Source: Streptomyces sp. NBC_01275 | GTDB taxonomy: Bacteria > Actinomycetota > Actinomycetes > Streptomycetales > Streptomycetaceae | Direction: 5' to 3' | DNA: 64,000 bases | Assembly (NCBI RefSeq): GCF_026340655.1 | Contig: NZ_JAPEOZ010000001.1 | Span: 8,246,001-8,310,000 of the forward strand | Part shown: piece after piece, positions 1-9,464 of the stretch | Position numbering within the stretch: the stretch's first letter is position 1 | Layout of the letters: every line of letters starts with the position of its first letter | Position numbers and translations under genes: made by a program | The notes under the pieces: generated by a model | The model's input: the letters and a program-made list of their open reading frames with translations, nothing else | The model's database searches: none | Told to the model about the DNA's origin: nothing

Positions 1-1382
1 AACAGGTTGGCGTCGCCGAGCAGCACGTCCAGGATGAGGCGTTCGTACGCCTCCGGGCTGGACTCCGTGAAGGACTCGCCGTACGCGAAGTCCATCGTGA
101 CGTCCCGGATCTCCATCGAGGTGCCCGGCACCTTGGAGCCGAAGCGGACGGTGATGCCCTCGTCGGGCTGGACGCGGATGACGATCGCGTTGGCGCCGAG
201 CTCCTCGGTGGCCGTGGAGTCGAAGGGGGAGTGCGGGGCCCGCTGGAAGACGACCGCGATCTCCGTCACCCGCCGCCCGAGCCGCTTGCCGGTGCGCAGA
301 TAGAACGGCACGCCCGCCCAGCGGCGGTTGTCGACGTTCAGCTTCACGGCGGCGTAGGTGTCGGTCGTGGAGGCCGGGTCGATGCCGTCCTCCTCGAGGT
401 AGCCGGGCACCTTCTCGCCGCCCTGCCAGGCGCCCGCGTACTGCGCCCGCACGGTGTGCTTGCCCAGGTCCTGCGGCAGCTTCACCGCCCTGAGCACCTT
501 CAGCTTCTCGGTGAGCAGCGAGGCCGCGTCGAAGGAGGCGGGCTCCTCCATCGCGGTGAGCGCCATCAGCTGGAGGAGGTGGTTCTGGATGACGTCACGG
601 GCCGAGCCGATGCCGTCGTAGTAGCCCGCGCGGCCGCCGATGCCGATGTCCTCGGCCATCGTGATCTGCACATGGTCGACGTACGACCGGTTCCAGATCG
701 GCTCGAACATGGTGTTGGCGAAGCGCAGCGCCAGGATGTTCTGGACGGTCTCCTTGCCCAGGTAGTGGTCGATGCGGAACACCTGCTCCGGGTCGAACAC
801 GTCGTGGACGACCGCGTTCAGGTCCTGGGCGCTGGCCAGGTCGCGCCCGAACGGCTTCTCGATGACGGCCCGCCGCCAGGATCCGTCGGGGGCGTTCGCC
901 AGCCCGTGCTTCTTGAGCTGCTCGACGACCTTCGGGAAGAACTTCGGCGGCACGGAGAGGTAGAAGGCGAAGTTGCCGCCGGTGCCGCGCGAGGCGTCCA
1001 GCTCCTCCACGGCGTCGCGCAGCTGCTTGAACGCCGTGTCGTCGTCGAAGTCGCCCGGGATGAACCGCATGCCCTCGGCGAGCTGCTGCCAGACCTCCTC
1101 GCGGAACGGCGTGCGCGCGTGCTCGCGCACCGCGTCGTGGACGATCTGCGCGAAGTCCTCGTCCTCCCAGTCGCGGCGGGCGAAGCCGACGAGCGAGAAG
1201 CCCGGCGGGAGCAGACCGCGGTTGGCGAGGTCGTAGACGGCCGGCATCAGCTTCTTGCGGGACAGGTCGCCGGTCACCCCGAAGATGACGAGGCCGGAGG
1301 GGCCCGCGACGTTGGGCAGGCGCCGGTCCCGAGGGTCCCGCAGGGGGTTGTCCCAGGCCGTGCCGAGCGTTTCGGTGCTCAT
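1..1382 (-). CDS. zwf: Glucose-6-phosphate 1-dehydrogenase, C-terminus cut by window edge
   Basis: Catalyses the NADP-dependent oxidation of glucose 6-phosphate to 6-phosphogluconolactone, the entry to the oxidative pentose phosphate pathway, in the cytoplasm. About 460 codons are visible. The nucleotide-binding motif [11 protein letters not shown] lies near residues 35-45 and the substrate-binding signature RIDHYLGKE at about 203-211, both intact. Family members are about 505-510 residues, so roughly 45-50 residues lie beyond the left edge. The ATG overlaps the tal stop as ATGA, so the two are translationally coupled in the order tkt-tal-zwf. In streptomycetes opcA and pgl commonly follow zwf; they would lie outside the window. 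Confidence 0.97.
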   Translation of the reverse strand, partial: MSTETLGTAWDNPLRDPRDRRLPNVAGPSGLVIFGVTGDLSRKKLMPAVYDLANRGLLPPGFSLVGFARRDWEDEDFAQIVHDAVREHARTPFREEVWQQLAEGMRFIPGDFDDDTAFKQLRDAVEELDASRGTGGNFAFYLSVPPKFFPKVVEQLKKHGLANAPDGSWRRAVIEKPFGRDLASAQDLNAVVHDVFDPEQVFRIDHYLGKETVQNILALRFANTMFEPIWNRSYVDHVQITMAEDIGIGGRAGYYDGIGSARDVIQNHLLQLMALTAMEEPASFDAASLLTEKLKVLRAVKLPQDLGKHTVRAQYAGAWQGGEKVPGYLEEDGIDPASTTDTYAAVKLNVDNRRWAGVPFYLRTGKRLGRRVTEIAVVFQRAPHSPFDSTATEELGANAIVIRVQPDEGITVRFGSKVPGTSMEIRDVTMDFAYGESFTESSPEAYERLILDVLLGDANL

Positions 1383-2542
1383 TCCGCGTCGACTCCCTTG
1401 CTCGTCAGCGACTTCGTGACCGTGTCTGACAAGTCCTGCCACGCCGCCTCGAACTTGGCGACTCCTTCGTCCTCCAGCCGGGTGACGACCTCCTCGTAGG
1501 AGATGCCGAGCGCCTCTATGGCGGCGAGGTCGGCGTGGGCCTGCGCATAGCCGCCGGTCACCGTGTCGCCGGTGATGTCGCCGTGGTCGGCGACGGCGTT
1601 CAGGGTGGCCTCGGGCATGGTGTTGACGGTGCCGGGGGCCACCAGGTCGTCCACGTACAGCGTGTCCTTGTACGCGGGATCCTTCACCCCGGTGGACGCC
1701 CACAGCGGACGCTGCTTGGTGGCCCCGGCGAGCGCGGTCCAGCGCTCGCTCGGCCGGGTCCGGTCGTCGGCAGAGCCGAACACCTCTTCGTACGCCTCGT
1801 AGGCCAGCCGTGCGTTGGCGAGCGCGGCCTTGCCCTTGAGCGCGAGGGCCGCCTCCGTGCCGAGGACGGTCAGCCGCTTGTCGATCTCGGAGTCGACGCG
1901 GGAGACGAAGAAGGAGGCCACGGAGTGGATGACGGAGAGGTCCAGGCCCCGGGCGGCGGCCTTCTCCAGACCGGCCAGGTAGGCGTCCATGACCTCGCGG
2001 TAGCGCTCCAGGGAGAAGATCAGCGTGACGTTGACGCTGATGCCGAGGCCGATGACCTCGGTGATCGCCGGGAGGCCGGCCTTCGTCGCCGGAATCTTGA
2101 TCATGACGCCTGGGCGGTCGACGAGCCAGGCGAGCTGCTTGGCCTCGGCGACGGTCGCCCGGGTGTCGTGGGCGAGCCGGGGGTCGACCTCGATGGAGAC
2201 CCGGCCGTCGACCCCCTGCGAGGCGGTGTACACGGGATGCAGGATGTCGGCGGCGGCGCGCACGTCGGCGGTCGTCATCATCCGGACGGCCTCGTCGACC
2301 GTCACGCCCCGCGCGGCCAGATCGGCCAGCTGCTCCTCGTAGCCTTCACCGGAGCCGATGGCGGCCTGGAAGATGGACGGGTTGGTGGTCACGCCCACCA
2401 CATGGGTGGTCTCGACGAGCTCGGCGAGGTTGCCGGACGTGATGCGCCCCCGCGACAGGTCGTCCAGCCAGAGGGAGACGCCCTCGTCGGACAGGCGCTT
2501 GAGCGCTCCCGCGGACGCGGTTGCTTCGGTCACTGTGATCAT
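1379..2542 (-). CDS. tal: Transaldolase
   Basis: Transfers a dihydroxyacetone unit between sedoheptulose 7-phosphate and glyceraldehyde 3-phosphate in the non-oxidative pentose phosphate pathway. The 387-residue product carries the family signature TTNPSIF at 52-58 and the Schiff-base lysine K149 in [11 protein letters not shown]. The length fits the long actinobacterial and cyanobacterial type (about 370-390) rather than the 316-residue enteric type. The ATG at 2542 has an AGAAAG-type ribosome site just upstream and lies 19 bases after the tkt stop, while the 3' end overlaps the zwf start. A single operon transcript from upstream of tkt is likely. Confidence 0.97.
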   Translation of the reverse strand: MITVTEATASAGALKRLSDEGVSLWLDDLSRGRITSGNLAELVETTHVVGVTTNPSIFQAAIGSGEGYEEQLADLAARGVTVDEAVRMMTTADVRAAADILHPVYTASQGVDGRVSIEVDPRLAHDTRATVAEAKQLAWLVDRPGVMIKIPATKAGLPAITEVIGLGISVNVTLIFSLERYREVMDAYLAGLEKAAARGLDLSVIHSVASFFVSRVDSEIDKRLTVLGTEAALALKGKAALANARLAYEAYEEVFGSADDRTRPSERWTALAGATKQRPLWASTGVKDPAYKDTLYVDDLVAPGTVNTMPEATLNAVADHGDITGDTVTGGYAQAHADLAAIEALGISYEEVVTRLEDEGVAKFEAAWQDLSDTVTKSLTSKGVDAE

Positions 2543-2561
2543 CTTCTTTCTGGCGATCGGA

Positions 2562-4649
2562 TCAACCGCGGGCGGCGGCGAGAGATTCCCGGGCTGCGGC
2601 GGCGACGTTCTCGGCGGTGAAGCCGTACGCGGCGAACAGGGTCTTGGCGTCGGCGGAGGCGCCGAAGTGCTCCAGGGAGACGATGCGTCCCGCGTCCCCC
2701 ACGAAGCGGTGCCACGTGAGGCCGATGCCCGCCTCGACCGCGACCCGGGCCTTCACCGCCGGCGGAAGAACGGCGTCGCGGTACTCCCGCGGCTGCTCCT
2801 CGAACCACTCCACGGACGGCATCGACACCACCCGCGTGCCGATCCCCTCGGCCTCCAGCTCCTCCCGCGCGGCGACGGCCAGCTGCACCTCGGAACCGGT
2901 GGCGATCAGGACGACGTCCGGGGCCTGGGTCGAGGACTCCTTCAGGACGTAGCCGCCCTTCGCCGTGTCCGGGTTCGGCGCGTAGGCGGGCACGCCCTGA
3001 CGGGTGAGGGCCAGGCCGTGCGGGGCCGGGCGCTCCGCGTGCCGCTTGAGGATCTCGGCCCAGGCGATCGCGGTCTCGTTGGCGTCGGCGGGGCGGACGA
3101 CGTTCAGGCCGGGGACGGCGCGCAGCGAGGCCAGGTGCTCGACGGGCTGGTGGGTGGGTCCGTCCTCGCCGAGGCCCACGGAGTCGTGCGTCCAGACGTA
3201 GGTCACGGGCAGCTGCATCAGCGCCGACATGCGCACGGCGTTGCGCATGTAGTCGGAGAACACCAGGAAGGTGCCGCCGTAGACGCGGGTGTTGCCGTGC
3301 AGGGCGATGCCGTTCATCTCCGCGGCCATCGAGAACTCGCGGATGCCGAAGTGGATCGTACGGCCGTACGGGTCGGCCTCGGGCAGCGGATTGCCGGCCG
3401 GCAGGAAGGAGGACGTGCTGTCGATGGTGGTGTTGTTGGAGCCGGCCAGGTCGGCGGAGCCGCCCCACAGCTCGGGCAGGACCGCGCCCAGCGACTGGAG
3501 CACCTTGCCGGAGGCCGCGCGGGTGGCGACGGAGGAACCCTCCTCGAACACGGGCAGGGCGTCCTGCCAGCCCTCGGGGAGCTGCCCGGCCACGATCCGG
3601 TCGAAGAGCTGGGCGCGCTCGGGCTGCGCGCCGCGCCACTCGTCGAGCCGCTTGTCCCAGGCGGCGTGCGCCTCGGCGCCCCGGTCGAGGGCGGCCCGGG
3701 TGTGGGCGAGGACCTCGCCCGCGACCTCGAAGGACCGCTCCGGGTCGAAGCCGAGGACGCGCTTGGTGGCGGCGACCTCGTCCGCGCCCAGCGCCGAGCC
3801 GTGGGAGGCCTCGGTGTTCTGGGCGTTCGGGGCGGGCCAGGCGATGATCGTGCGCAGCGCGATGATCGAGGGGCGCCCGGTCTCGGCCTGCGCCGCCTTC
3901 AGCGCCGTGTGCAGCGCGGGGGCGTCGACGTCGCCGTCGGCGGTGGGCGCGACGCGCTGGACGTGCCAGCCGTAGGCCTCGTAGCGCCCCAGGACGTCCT
4001 CGGAGAAGGCGGTCGCGGTGTCGCCCTCGATGGAGATGTGGTTGTCGTCGTAGACGAAGACCAGGTTGCCGAGCTTCTGGTGCCCGGCCAGGGAGGAGGC
4101 CTCGGCGGAGACGCCTTCCTGGAGGTCGCCGTCGGAGACGATCGCCCAGATCGTGTGGTCGAAGGGGGACTCGCCCTGCGGGGCCTCGGGGTCGAACAGA
4201 CCGCGTTCGTAACGGGCGGCCATCGCCATGCCGACGGCGTTGGCGACGCCCTGGCCGAGCGGTCCGGTGGTGGTCTCCACACCGGCGGTGTGCCCGTACT
4301 CGGGGTGGCCCGGCGTCTTCGAGCCGTGCGTGCGGAAGCTCTTGAGGTCGTCCAGCTCCAGCTCGTAGCCGGCGAGGAAGAGCTGGGTGTAGAGGGTGAG
4401 CGAGGTGTGCCCGGGGGACAGTACGAAGCGGTCACGGCCGGTCCACTCGGGGTCGGCCGGGTCGTGTCGCATCACCTTCTGAAAGATCGTGTACGCGACC
4501 GGGGCGAGGCTCATCGCGGTGCCGGGGTGGCCGTTGCCCACCCGCTGCACGGCGTCCGCCGCCAGTACACGGGCGGTGTCGACGGCACGCCGGTCGAGTT
4601 CGGTCCATTCGAATCGGCCGTCGAAGCTGTCCGGTGTCTGCGTGCTCAT
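2562..4649 (-). CDS. tkt: Transketolase
   Basis: Thiamine-diphosphate enzyme that moves two-carbon ketol units between sugar phosphates, first gene of the tkt-tal-zwf operon. The 695-residue product starts [11 protein letters not shown] and has the N-terminal [13 protein letters not shown] segment, the TPP/metal motif SDGDLQEG with the distant YDDN, and the C-terminal LTRQGVPAY and ATGSEVQLA segments of the pyrimidine and C-terminal domains. An open frame runs far upstream, but only the ATG at 4649 gives the family N-terminus, with a GAGGA site about 10 bases before it. The 145-base gap to the divergent AraC gene holds a striking AT-rich palindrome (4701-4717) that is a candidate operator. 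Confidence 0.97.
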   Translation of the reverse strand: MSTQTPDSFDGRFEWTELDRRAVDTARVLAADAVQRVGNGHPGTAMSLAPVAYTIFQKVMRHDPADPEWTGRDRFVLSPGHTSLTLYTQLFLAGYELELDDLKSFRTHGSKTPGHPEYGHTAGVETTTGPLGQGVANAVGMAMAARYERGLFDPEAPQGESPFDHTIWAIVSDGDLQEGVSAEASSLAGHQKLGNLVFVYDDNHISIEGDTATAFSEDVLGRYEAYGWHVQRVAPTADGDVDAPALHTALKAAQAETGRPSIIALRTIIAWPAPNAQNTEASHGSALGADEVAATKRVLGFDPERSFEVAGEVLAHTRAALDRGAEAHAAWDKRLDEWRGAQPERAQLFDRIVAGQLPEGWQDALPVFEEGSSVATRAASGKVLQSLGAVLPELWGGSADLAGSNNTTIDSTSSFLPAGNPLPEADPYGRTIHFGIREFSMAAEMNGIALHGNTRVYGGTFLVFSDYMRNAVRMSALMQLPVTYVWTHDSVGLGEDGPTHQPVEHLASLRAVPGLNVVRPADANETAIAWAEILKRHAERPAPHGLALTRQGVPAYAPNPDTAKGGYVLKESSTQAPDVVLIATGSEVQLAVAAREELEAEGIGTRVVSMPSVEWFEEQPREYRDAVLPPAVKARVAVEAGIGLTWHRFVGDAGRIVSLEHFGASADAKTLFAAYGFTAENVAAAARESLAAARG

Positions 4650-4700
4650 CTTCAAGAAGTCCTCGATAGAAGCGGGAAATCGTTCCGACGCGTTCAAACT

Positions 4701-4717
4701 TAAAAGTCTGACTTTTA
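4701..4717. promoter_or_regulatory. AT-rich palindrome in tkt/araC divergent region, candidate operator
   Basis: TAAAAGTC and GACTTTTA form a perfect inverted repeat around one central T. It stands out in a GC-rich setting, 51 bases before the tkt start and 77 before the AraC-family start. It could bind the adjacent regulator or a global one; which is not shown by the sequence. Confidence 0.55.
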
Positions 4718-4794
4718 CGGGGGAAGGTCGCCGTGTGTCAGCCTGTGGTGAAAGTGGGACATGGGCGGTGTGATCGAGACGGCGTGAGAGGGAC

Positions 4795-5709
4795 ATGGCG
4801 GACAGAACCATCCAAGGCGGAGACGGTGACGGCGGCGTTGACGGGATCAGAACGTTTCCCTTCCCGGTCGAGCTGAGCGTCGGCGGCGTCGGCATGCAGG
4901 TGGGCCCCATGGGCGCCGGCCGCACCTGGCACGCCGACGACGCGCCGCTGGAGCGCGTCCACCGCATCGACTTCCATGTGGTGCTGCTCTTCGACGGCGG
5001 CCCCGTGCGCCACATGATCGACTTCGCCGAGTACGAGGCGACGGCCGGCGACGTGCTGTGGATCCGCCCGGGGCAGGTCCACCGCTTCTCCCGGTCGAGC
5101 GAGTACCGCGGAACCGTCCTGACCATGCAGCCCGGATTCCTGCCCCGCGCCACGGTCGAGGCCGCCGGCCTGTACCGCTACGACCTGCCGCCCCTGCTGC
5201 GCCCGGACGCGCCCCAGCTCGCGGGCCTGCGCGCGGCTCTGACGTATCTGCAACAGGAGTACGACGACGGCGCCGAGGGGACCCTGCCCCCGAGTCTGCA
5301 CACGGCGGTGCTACGGCACTCCCTGACCGCGTTCCTGCTGCGGCTGGCGCATCTCGCGGCCAGCTCCGCGGAGGCGGTCCGCCGGCAGGGCGACACCACC
5401 TTCACCCTCTTCAGGGACGCCGTGGAACAGGGCTTCGCCGCCAACCACAGCGTCAGCGCCTACGCCGACTCCCTCGGCTACTCCCGCCGCACGCTGGTGC
5501 GCGCGGTGCGCGCCGCGACCGGCGAGACGCCCAAGGGCTTCATCGACAAGCGGGTCGTCCTGGAGGCGAAGCGGCTCCTGGCCCACACGGACCTGCCGAT
5601 CGGCCGGGTGGGCGCGGCGGTGGGCTTCCCCGACCCGGCGAACTTCTCCAAGTTCTTCCATCTGCACACCGGACACACGCCGGTGGCGTTCCGGGCTGAA
5701 CTGCGCTGA
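4795..5709 (+). CDS. AraC-family transcriptional regulator (cupin sensor plus HTH)
   Basis: A 304-residue regulator. Residues about 35-110 look like the AraC cupin-type sensor domain (EYEATAGDVLWIRPGQVHRFS, the usual cupin turn), and residues about 205-300 are the paired helix-turn-helix domain (SVSAYADSLGYSRRTLVRAVRAATGETPKGFID, then IGRVGAAVGFPDPANFSKFFHLHTGHTPVAFR). The ATG follows a GAGAGGG ribosome site. It is divergent from the tkt-tal-zwf operon, so control of that operon is plausible, but the ligand is unknown. A strong hairpin terminator follows at 5731-5784. Confidence 0.9.
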   Translation: MADRTIQGGDGDGGVDGIRTFPFPVELSVGGVGMQVGPMGAGRTWHADDAPLERVHRIDFHVVLLFDGGPVRHMIDFAEYEATAGDVLWIRPGQVHRFSRSSEYRGTVLTMQPGFLPRATVEAAGLYRYDLPPLLRPDAPQLAGLRAALTYLQQEYDDGAEGTLPPSLHTAVLRHSLTAFLLRLAHLAASSAEAVRRQGDTTFTLFRDAVEQGFAANHSVSAYADSLGYSRRTLVRAVRAATGETPKGFIDKRVVLEAKRLLAHTDLPIGRVGAAVGFPDPANFSKFFHLHTGHTPVAFRAELR

Positions 5710-5730
5710 CGCAAGGGTCTGTTCACGACG

Positions 5731-5784
5731 GCGACGCCGGACGGCCCGGCCTTCGAGAGTGAAGGCCGGGCCGCCCGGCGTCGC
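5731..5784. terminator. Bidirectional hairpin terminator between araC and GH16 genes
   Basis: A 10-base outer stem (5731-5740 with 5775-5784) and a 12-base inner stem (5742-5753 with 5762-5773) are separated by one mismatch, with an 8-base loop. It sits between convergent genes and has no U-tract, as is usual in Streptomyces. Confidence 0.85.
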
Positions 5785-5844
5785 GTGACGGTCCATCAGT
5801 TACCTCGGCGTCCGTCGACGTCTGCCAGTGTCAGGCAGTGTCTG

Positions 5845-7248
5845 TCAGTGACCGAAGGTGAACCAGTTGACGTTCACGAAGTCCGAGGACTGACCGCTGG
5901 TGAAGGTCAGATACACGTCGTGGGTGCCGGTGACGGCGCTGATGTTCGTCGGGACCGTCCGCCAGGACTGCCAGCCCCCGGTGTTGGCCAGCGCGAAGGT
6001 GCCGACGGGCGTGCTCGTACGGCTGTCCAGGCGCACCTCGACCAGTCCGCTGGCCCCGCCGGCCACACCGCTGGCGACCCGGCCGCTGAACTGGGTGGCC
6101 GCGGTGGAGCCGAAGTTCACGCCCTTGTACAGCGCCCAGTCGCCGTTGGCGAGGGAGCCGATGTTCTGGCCGCCGCCGGTGTCGGTCGTCGTCTCGGTGG
6201 CCGTGCCCGACTGGCTGTCGTAGGACTCGGCCTGGAGCGTGGAGTAGGCGTCGCGGCTGCCGGTCGGCGGGGGAGTGGTGGTGCCGCTCCCGCTGCCCGC
6301 GGCCTGGAGCACCTGTACGTAGTCCACGACCATCGGGTGGCCCGACTCGGTGGCGCTGTCGAGTCCGCCGCCGAAGGCGTCCGGGAAGGCGCCGCCCATG
6401 GCCACGTTCAGGATGACGAAGTAGCCGTGGTTGGTGGCGTTGGTCCAGGTCGTCGCGTCGACCTGGTTCGCCGTCACGGTGTGGTAGTTGACGCCGTCGA
6501 CGGAGAAGCGGATCGCCTCGGGGCTCACCGAGCGGTCCCACTCCATCGTGTAGGTGTGGAAGCCGGACTGACAGGTCGTGCCCGGACACGCGACCGAGTT
6601 GCCGATGCCGGTGGTCTCGTTGCACGGGCCGCCCGGGTTGGTGCCGCAGTGCATCGTCGCCCAGACCTTGTTCAGGCCCTGGACGTTCTCCATGATGTCC
6701 AGCTCGCCGACGCCCGGCCAGTTCTGGTAGTTGCCGCGGTAGGGCGCGCCCAGCGCCCAGAACGCGGGCCAGTAGCCCTCGGCGGCGGTGCCCGTGACGT
6801 TGGGCATCTGCAGCCGGGCCTCGACCTTGAGCTTGCCGCCGGCCGGCGGCTGGAAATCGGTGCGCGTGGTCTCGATACGGCCCGAGGTCCAGTTGCCGGC
6901 CGCGTCGCGCAGCGGGGTGATGCGCAGGTTGCCGTTGCCGTCCAGCGAGACGTTGTTGGTGCTGTTCGTCATCGTCTCGACCTCGCCGGTGCCCCAGTTG
7001 GCGGGGCCGCCCGGATACGAAGTCCCGGTGCTGTAAAGCCAGTTGGTCGTGTTGACGCCGGTGCCCGCGGTGCCGTTGAAGTCGTCGAGGAAGACCTGGG
7101 TCCAGCCCGTCGGGGGCGTGGGGGCGGAGGCGTTCGCGGGCAGGGTGACGGCCGCCGCGGCGGCGGCCGCCAGGCCGAGTGTGCCGATCACGGCGACGAG
7201 CGCGCGCCGCAGGGGACGCCGTCTGGGGATGCCGGAGGTTTCGCTCAT
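5845..7248 (-). CDS. Secreted GH16 endo-beta-1,3-glucanase with CBM6
   Basis: A 467-residue exported glycanase. A signal peptide spans about residues 1-42 (RRRPLRRALVAVIG, alanine-rich core, then ANASA). The GH16 catalytic domain covers about 45-310 and contains the motif ELDIMEN, with nucleophile E182, D184 and acid/base E187. A Thr/Pro/Ser linker near 315-328 leads to a C-terminal CBM6-type module (AESYDSQSGTATETTTDTGGGQN to VNVNWFTF). This architecture is usual for laminarinases that hydrolyse beta-1,3-glucan; other GH16 specificities are possible. The ATG has a GAGAGG site. A LacI-type palindrome lies 53 bases before the start. Confidence 0.93.
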   Translation of the reverse strand: MSETSGIPRRRPLRRALVAVIGTLGLAAAAAAAVTLPANASAPTPPTGWTQVFLDDFNGTAGTGVNTTNWLYSTGTSYPGGPANWGTGEVETMTNSTNNVSLDGNGNLRITPLRDAAGNWTSGRIETTRTDFQPPAGGKLKVEARLQMPNVTGTAAEGYWPAFWALGAPYRGNYQNWPGVGELDIMENVQGLNKVWATMHCGTNPGGPCNETTGIGNSVACPGTTCQSGFHTYTMEWDRSVSPEAIRFSVDGVNYHTVTANQVDATTWTNATNHGYFVILNVAMGGAFPDAFGGGLDSATESGHPMVVDYVQVLQAAGSGSGTTTPPPTGSRDAYSTLQAESYDSQSGTATETTTDTGGGQNIGSLANGDWALYKGVNFGSTAATQFSGRVASGVAGGASGLVEVRLDSRTSTPVGTFALANTGGWQSWRTVPTNISAVTGTHDVYLTFTSGQSSDFVNVNWFTFGH

Positions 7249-7293
7249 GGGGGGCCTCTCGGGTACGGAGTGAGGTGCGCGGGTGGCTTCGAG

Positions 7294-7321
7294 CCCACTC
7301 TGAGAGCGCTCTCAAAGTGGG
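7294..7321. promoter_or_regulatory. LacI-family-type operator upstream of GH16 gene
   Basis: The core TGAGAGCGCTCTCA (7301-7314) is a perfect 14-base palindrome with the central GCGC typical of LacI/CebR-class sites. It is flanked by CCCACT and AGTGGG, extending the symmetry to 28 bases with one mismatched pair. The sequence differs from the known CebR box at two symmetric positions. No LacI-family gene is in the window. Confidence 0.75.
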
Positions 7322-7449
7322 CCCAATGTGCTCTCAGGCGCTCCGGTCGTCAAGAGGTGTAACCGAGAAATTCCTTTTGGGGCAGGCGAGTTCACCCGAT
7401 GAACACAAGATTGTGCTAGTGGGCGACCTCCTCGTCCTAAGGACCTGAC

Positions 7450-8745
7450 CTAGACGGCGCTGCCCGCCTTCCAGTCCGCCCACGACAGGTTCCAGCCGTT
7501 GAGGCCGTTGGAGGGTTCGACGGTCTTCTCGCCCGAGTTCTTCACGATCACCACGTCGCCGAGCATCGAGCTCGCGTAGAACTTGTAGCCCGCCACGGAG
7601 CTGTCGCTCGCGCCCTTGGCGTCGTGCAGGCCGATGCAGCCGTGGCTGGTGTTCTGGCTGCCGAACACCGAGGTCGACGCCCAGTAGTTGCCGTGGACGA
7701 ACGTGCCGGAGGTGGTCAGACGCTGGGCGTGCGGGACGTCGGAGATGTCGTACTCGTCGCCGAGCCCGACCGTGGAGGACTCCATCCGCGTCTGCTTGAA
7801 CCGCTCGCTGATCACCATGATCCCGGACCAGGTGGTGTGGTCGGAGTCGCCGCCGGAGACGGGATAGGTGGCCAGGGTCGCGCCGTCCCGCTTCACCGTC
7901 ATCTGCTCGGCGGACAGGTCGACCGTGCTGATCTGCTCGCGGCCGATGTGGAAGGTGACGTCCTTGGACTGCGTACCGTAGACGCCGTCCGTGCCTTCGA
8001 CGTCCTTCAGCCGCAGACCGAGCGTGATCGTGGTGCCGGCCGCCCAGTACGTCTCGGGCCGGAAGTCCAGCCGGGTGTCGCTGAACCAGTGGCCGACGAT
8101 CTCCACGGCCGGCTCGGCGGTCACCGTGATCGCCTTCTGCACGGCGGCCCGGTCGGACACGGCGTGCGTGAAGTTGATCGAGACGGGCATGCCGACGCCC
8201 GAGGTGGAGTTCGCCTCCGGGGTGAAGTAGCCGACGAAGGTCTCGCCGGGGGACTTGGTGGTGAAGACGGCGGTCGTCGCGTCCGCGCCCTCCGCCTGGG
8301 CGGTCACCGTGTACTTGGTGCCGGAGTACGGGTTGGCCTTCGACGTCCAGGTCGTCCTGGCGTCGTCGAGCGAGCCCGCCAGCGTGGAGCCGTCGTTGCC
8401 GGTGACCTTCACGGAGGCGAGGGTGCCGTCGGTGACCTGGACCTCGACCGGGCTGCCGAAGGAGGCCTTCTTGGTTCCGTCGGCCGGGGTGACCGAGATC
8501 ACGGGCCGTTTCGCGGCCGCCTTGGCCTTCGTGGACGCGGACGCCTGCGCCGCCGTCCCCTCCGACGCGTCCGCCGCCCCGGAGCTGCACCCGGTCAGCG
8601 CCACGGCCGGGACCGCGCCGAGCACGGCCAGGATCCCGCGCCGGGACCACTTCGGCGACTGCGACTGCGACTGCGACTGCGACTGCGGCTCGGACCGGTT
8701 CGACGACTGCTGCTCGGACCGGTTCGGTATGTGCGACACGCCCAC
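7450..8745 (-). CDS. L,D-transpeptidase (YkuD) lipoprotein with Ig-like domains
   Basis: Predicted peptidoglycan 3-3 cross-linking enzyme on the outer face of the membrane. From the GTG at 8745 (AGGAAGG six bases upstream) the product has 431 residues. It shows a (SQ)n stretch at about 21-30, a twin-arginine-like signal SRRGILAVLG and a lipobox LTGC with C53. Two bacterial Ig-like domains follow (about 80-180 and 185-285), then the YkuD domain with FVHGNYWA and NTSHGCIGLH; the catalytic cysteine is about C370. This matches the LdtMt2-like class common in Streptomyces. An in-frame GTG at 8769 would add eight residues but lacks the better ribosome site. Confidence 0.93.
   Translation of the reverse strand: MGVSHIPNRSEQQSSNRSEPQSQSQSQSQSPKWSRRGILAVLGAVPAVALTGCSSGAADASEGTAAQASASTKAKAAAKRPVISVTPADGTKKASFGSPVEVQVTDGTLASVKVTGNDGSTLAGSLDDARTTWTSKANPYSGTKYTVTAQAEGADATTAVFTTKSPGETFVGYFTPEANSTSGVGMPVSINFTHAVSDRAAVQKAITVTAEPAVEIVGHWFSDTRLDFRPETYWAAGTTITLGLRLKDVEGTDGVYGTQSKDVTFHIGREQISTVDLSAEQMTVKRDGATLATYPVSGGDSDHTTWSGIMVISERFKQTRMESSTVGLGDEYDISDVPHAQRLTTSGTFVHGNYWASTSVFGSQNTSHGCIGLHDAKGASDSSVAGYKFYASSMLGDVVIVKNSGEKTVEPSNGLNGWNLSWADWKAGSAV
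8655..8684. repeat. 6-bp microsatellite (GCGACT)x5 inside the L,D-transpeptidase gene
   Basis: Five perfect hexamer copies on the plus strand, followed by one imperfect copy. On the coding strand they give the Ser-Gln repeat at the N-terminus just before the signal sequence. Such a tract can change length by slippage without breaking the frame. Confidence 0.85.
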
Positions 8746-8993
8746 GGCACGCCTTCCTGAGATGTCCACCTTTGCGCATGCATCCTGCGCCCCCTACCTG
8801 GGGCGATCCTTTGAATCCCCGGGCCGCAGTCTGAGATTCCGGTGAGGACGGGGTGAGCGACGTCGCGCGGGGCGGGGAGCGGGGCGGAGAGCGGGCTCCG
8901 GTGTACGGGGGGAGGAAACAAAGGGACTCCGAGCGAGGTTGATCAAGCTCAGATACGTGCGACTCAACCGCCCGCGATCCACGAGGAGCCCCC

Positions 8994-9401
8994 ATGACCG
9001 ACGCGCCGCCCTCCGTCCGCGAACTTCGTCTGGTGGTCACCGCCGACGACTACGACGAGGCCCTGCGCTTCTACCGCGACGTCCTCGGACTGCCCGAACA
9101 GGCCGCGTTCAGCTCGCCCGGCGGACGGGTCACCATCCTCGACGCGGGCCGCGCCACACTGGAGCTGACCGACCCGAGCCACGCCGCCTTCATCGACGAC
9201 GTCGAGGTCGGGCGGCGGGTGGCCGGGCACATCCGGGTCGCCTTCCAGGTCGACGACTCCACCGCCGTCACGGCGAAGCTCGCCGCGGCCGGCGCCGAGG
9301 TGATCGCCGAGCCGACACGCACCCCGTGGAACTCGCTGAACTCCCGCCTCCAGGCCCCGGGCGCCCTGCAGTTGACGCTCTTCGAGGAACTGGACGACTG
9401 A
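8994..9401 (+). CDS. Glyoxalase/bleomycin resistance (VOC) family protein
   Basis: A 135-residue small VOC-superfamily protein with the beta-alpha-beta-beta-beta pattern: RELRLVVTADDYDEALRFYRDVLGLPE opens the first module and HIRVAFQVDDSTAVTAKLAAAGAEVI the second. The first-strand metal ligand position holds R/L rather than a clear His, and a terminal E is present in LQLTLFEEL, so metal-dependent catalysis is uncertain. The ATG has a GAGGAG site eight bases upstream. It stands alone, divergent from the L,D-transpeptidase gene and ending at a strong hairpin. The substrate cannot be read from sequence; a ligand-binding or detoxification role is possible. Confidence 0.88.
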   Translation: MTDAPPSVRELRLVVTADDYDEALRFYRDVLGLPEQAAFSSPGGRVTILDAGRATLELTDPSHAAFIDDVEVGRRVAGHIRVAFQVDDSTAVTAKLAAAGAEVIAEPTRTPWNSLNSRLQAPGALQLTLFEELDD

Positions 9402-9420
9402 CGAGCCGGACGACGGAGAC

Positions 9421-9446
9421 CCCCGCGCCGCACCCGCGGCGCGGGG
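9421..9446. terminator. Hairpin terminator between VOC and iclR genes
   Basis: Perfect 11-base stem CCCCGCGCCGC / GCGGCGCGGGG with a 4-base loop, placed between convergent genes, so it can serve both. Confidence 0.85.
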
Positions 9447-9464
9447 TCGCGCAGGAGGGGACTC

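Noticed and set aside
2358..4703. A 781-codon plus-strand open frame across the tal/tkt genes
   Set aside because: It is a GC-bias shadow of tkt on the opposite strand, with low-complexity Gly/Arg/Val composition and no family match.
4650..5153. N-terminal extension of transketolase by 168 residues
   Set aside because: It overlaps the divergent AraC gene and does not resemble transketolase; the ATG at 4649 gives the family start.
8655..8684. Short repeat array considered as CRISPR
   Set aside because: It is a 6-base microsatellite inside a coding region without spacers.
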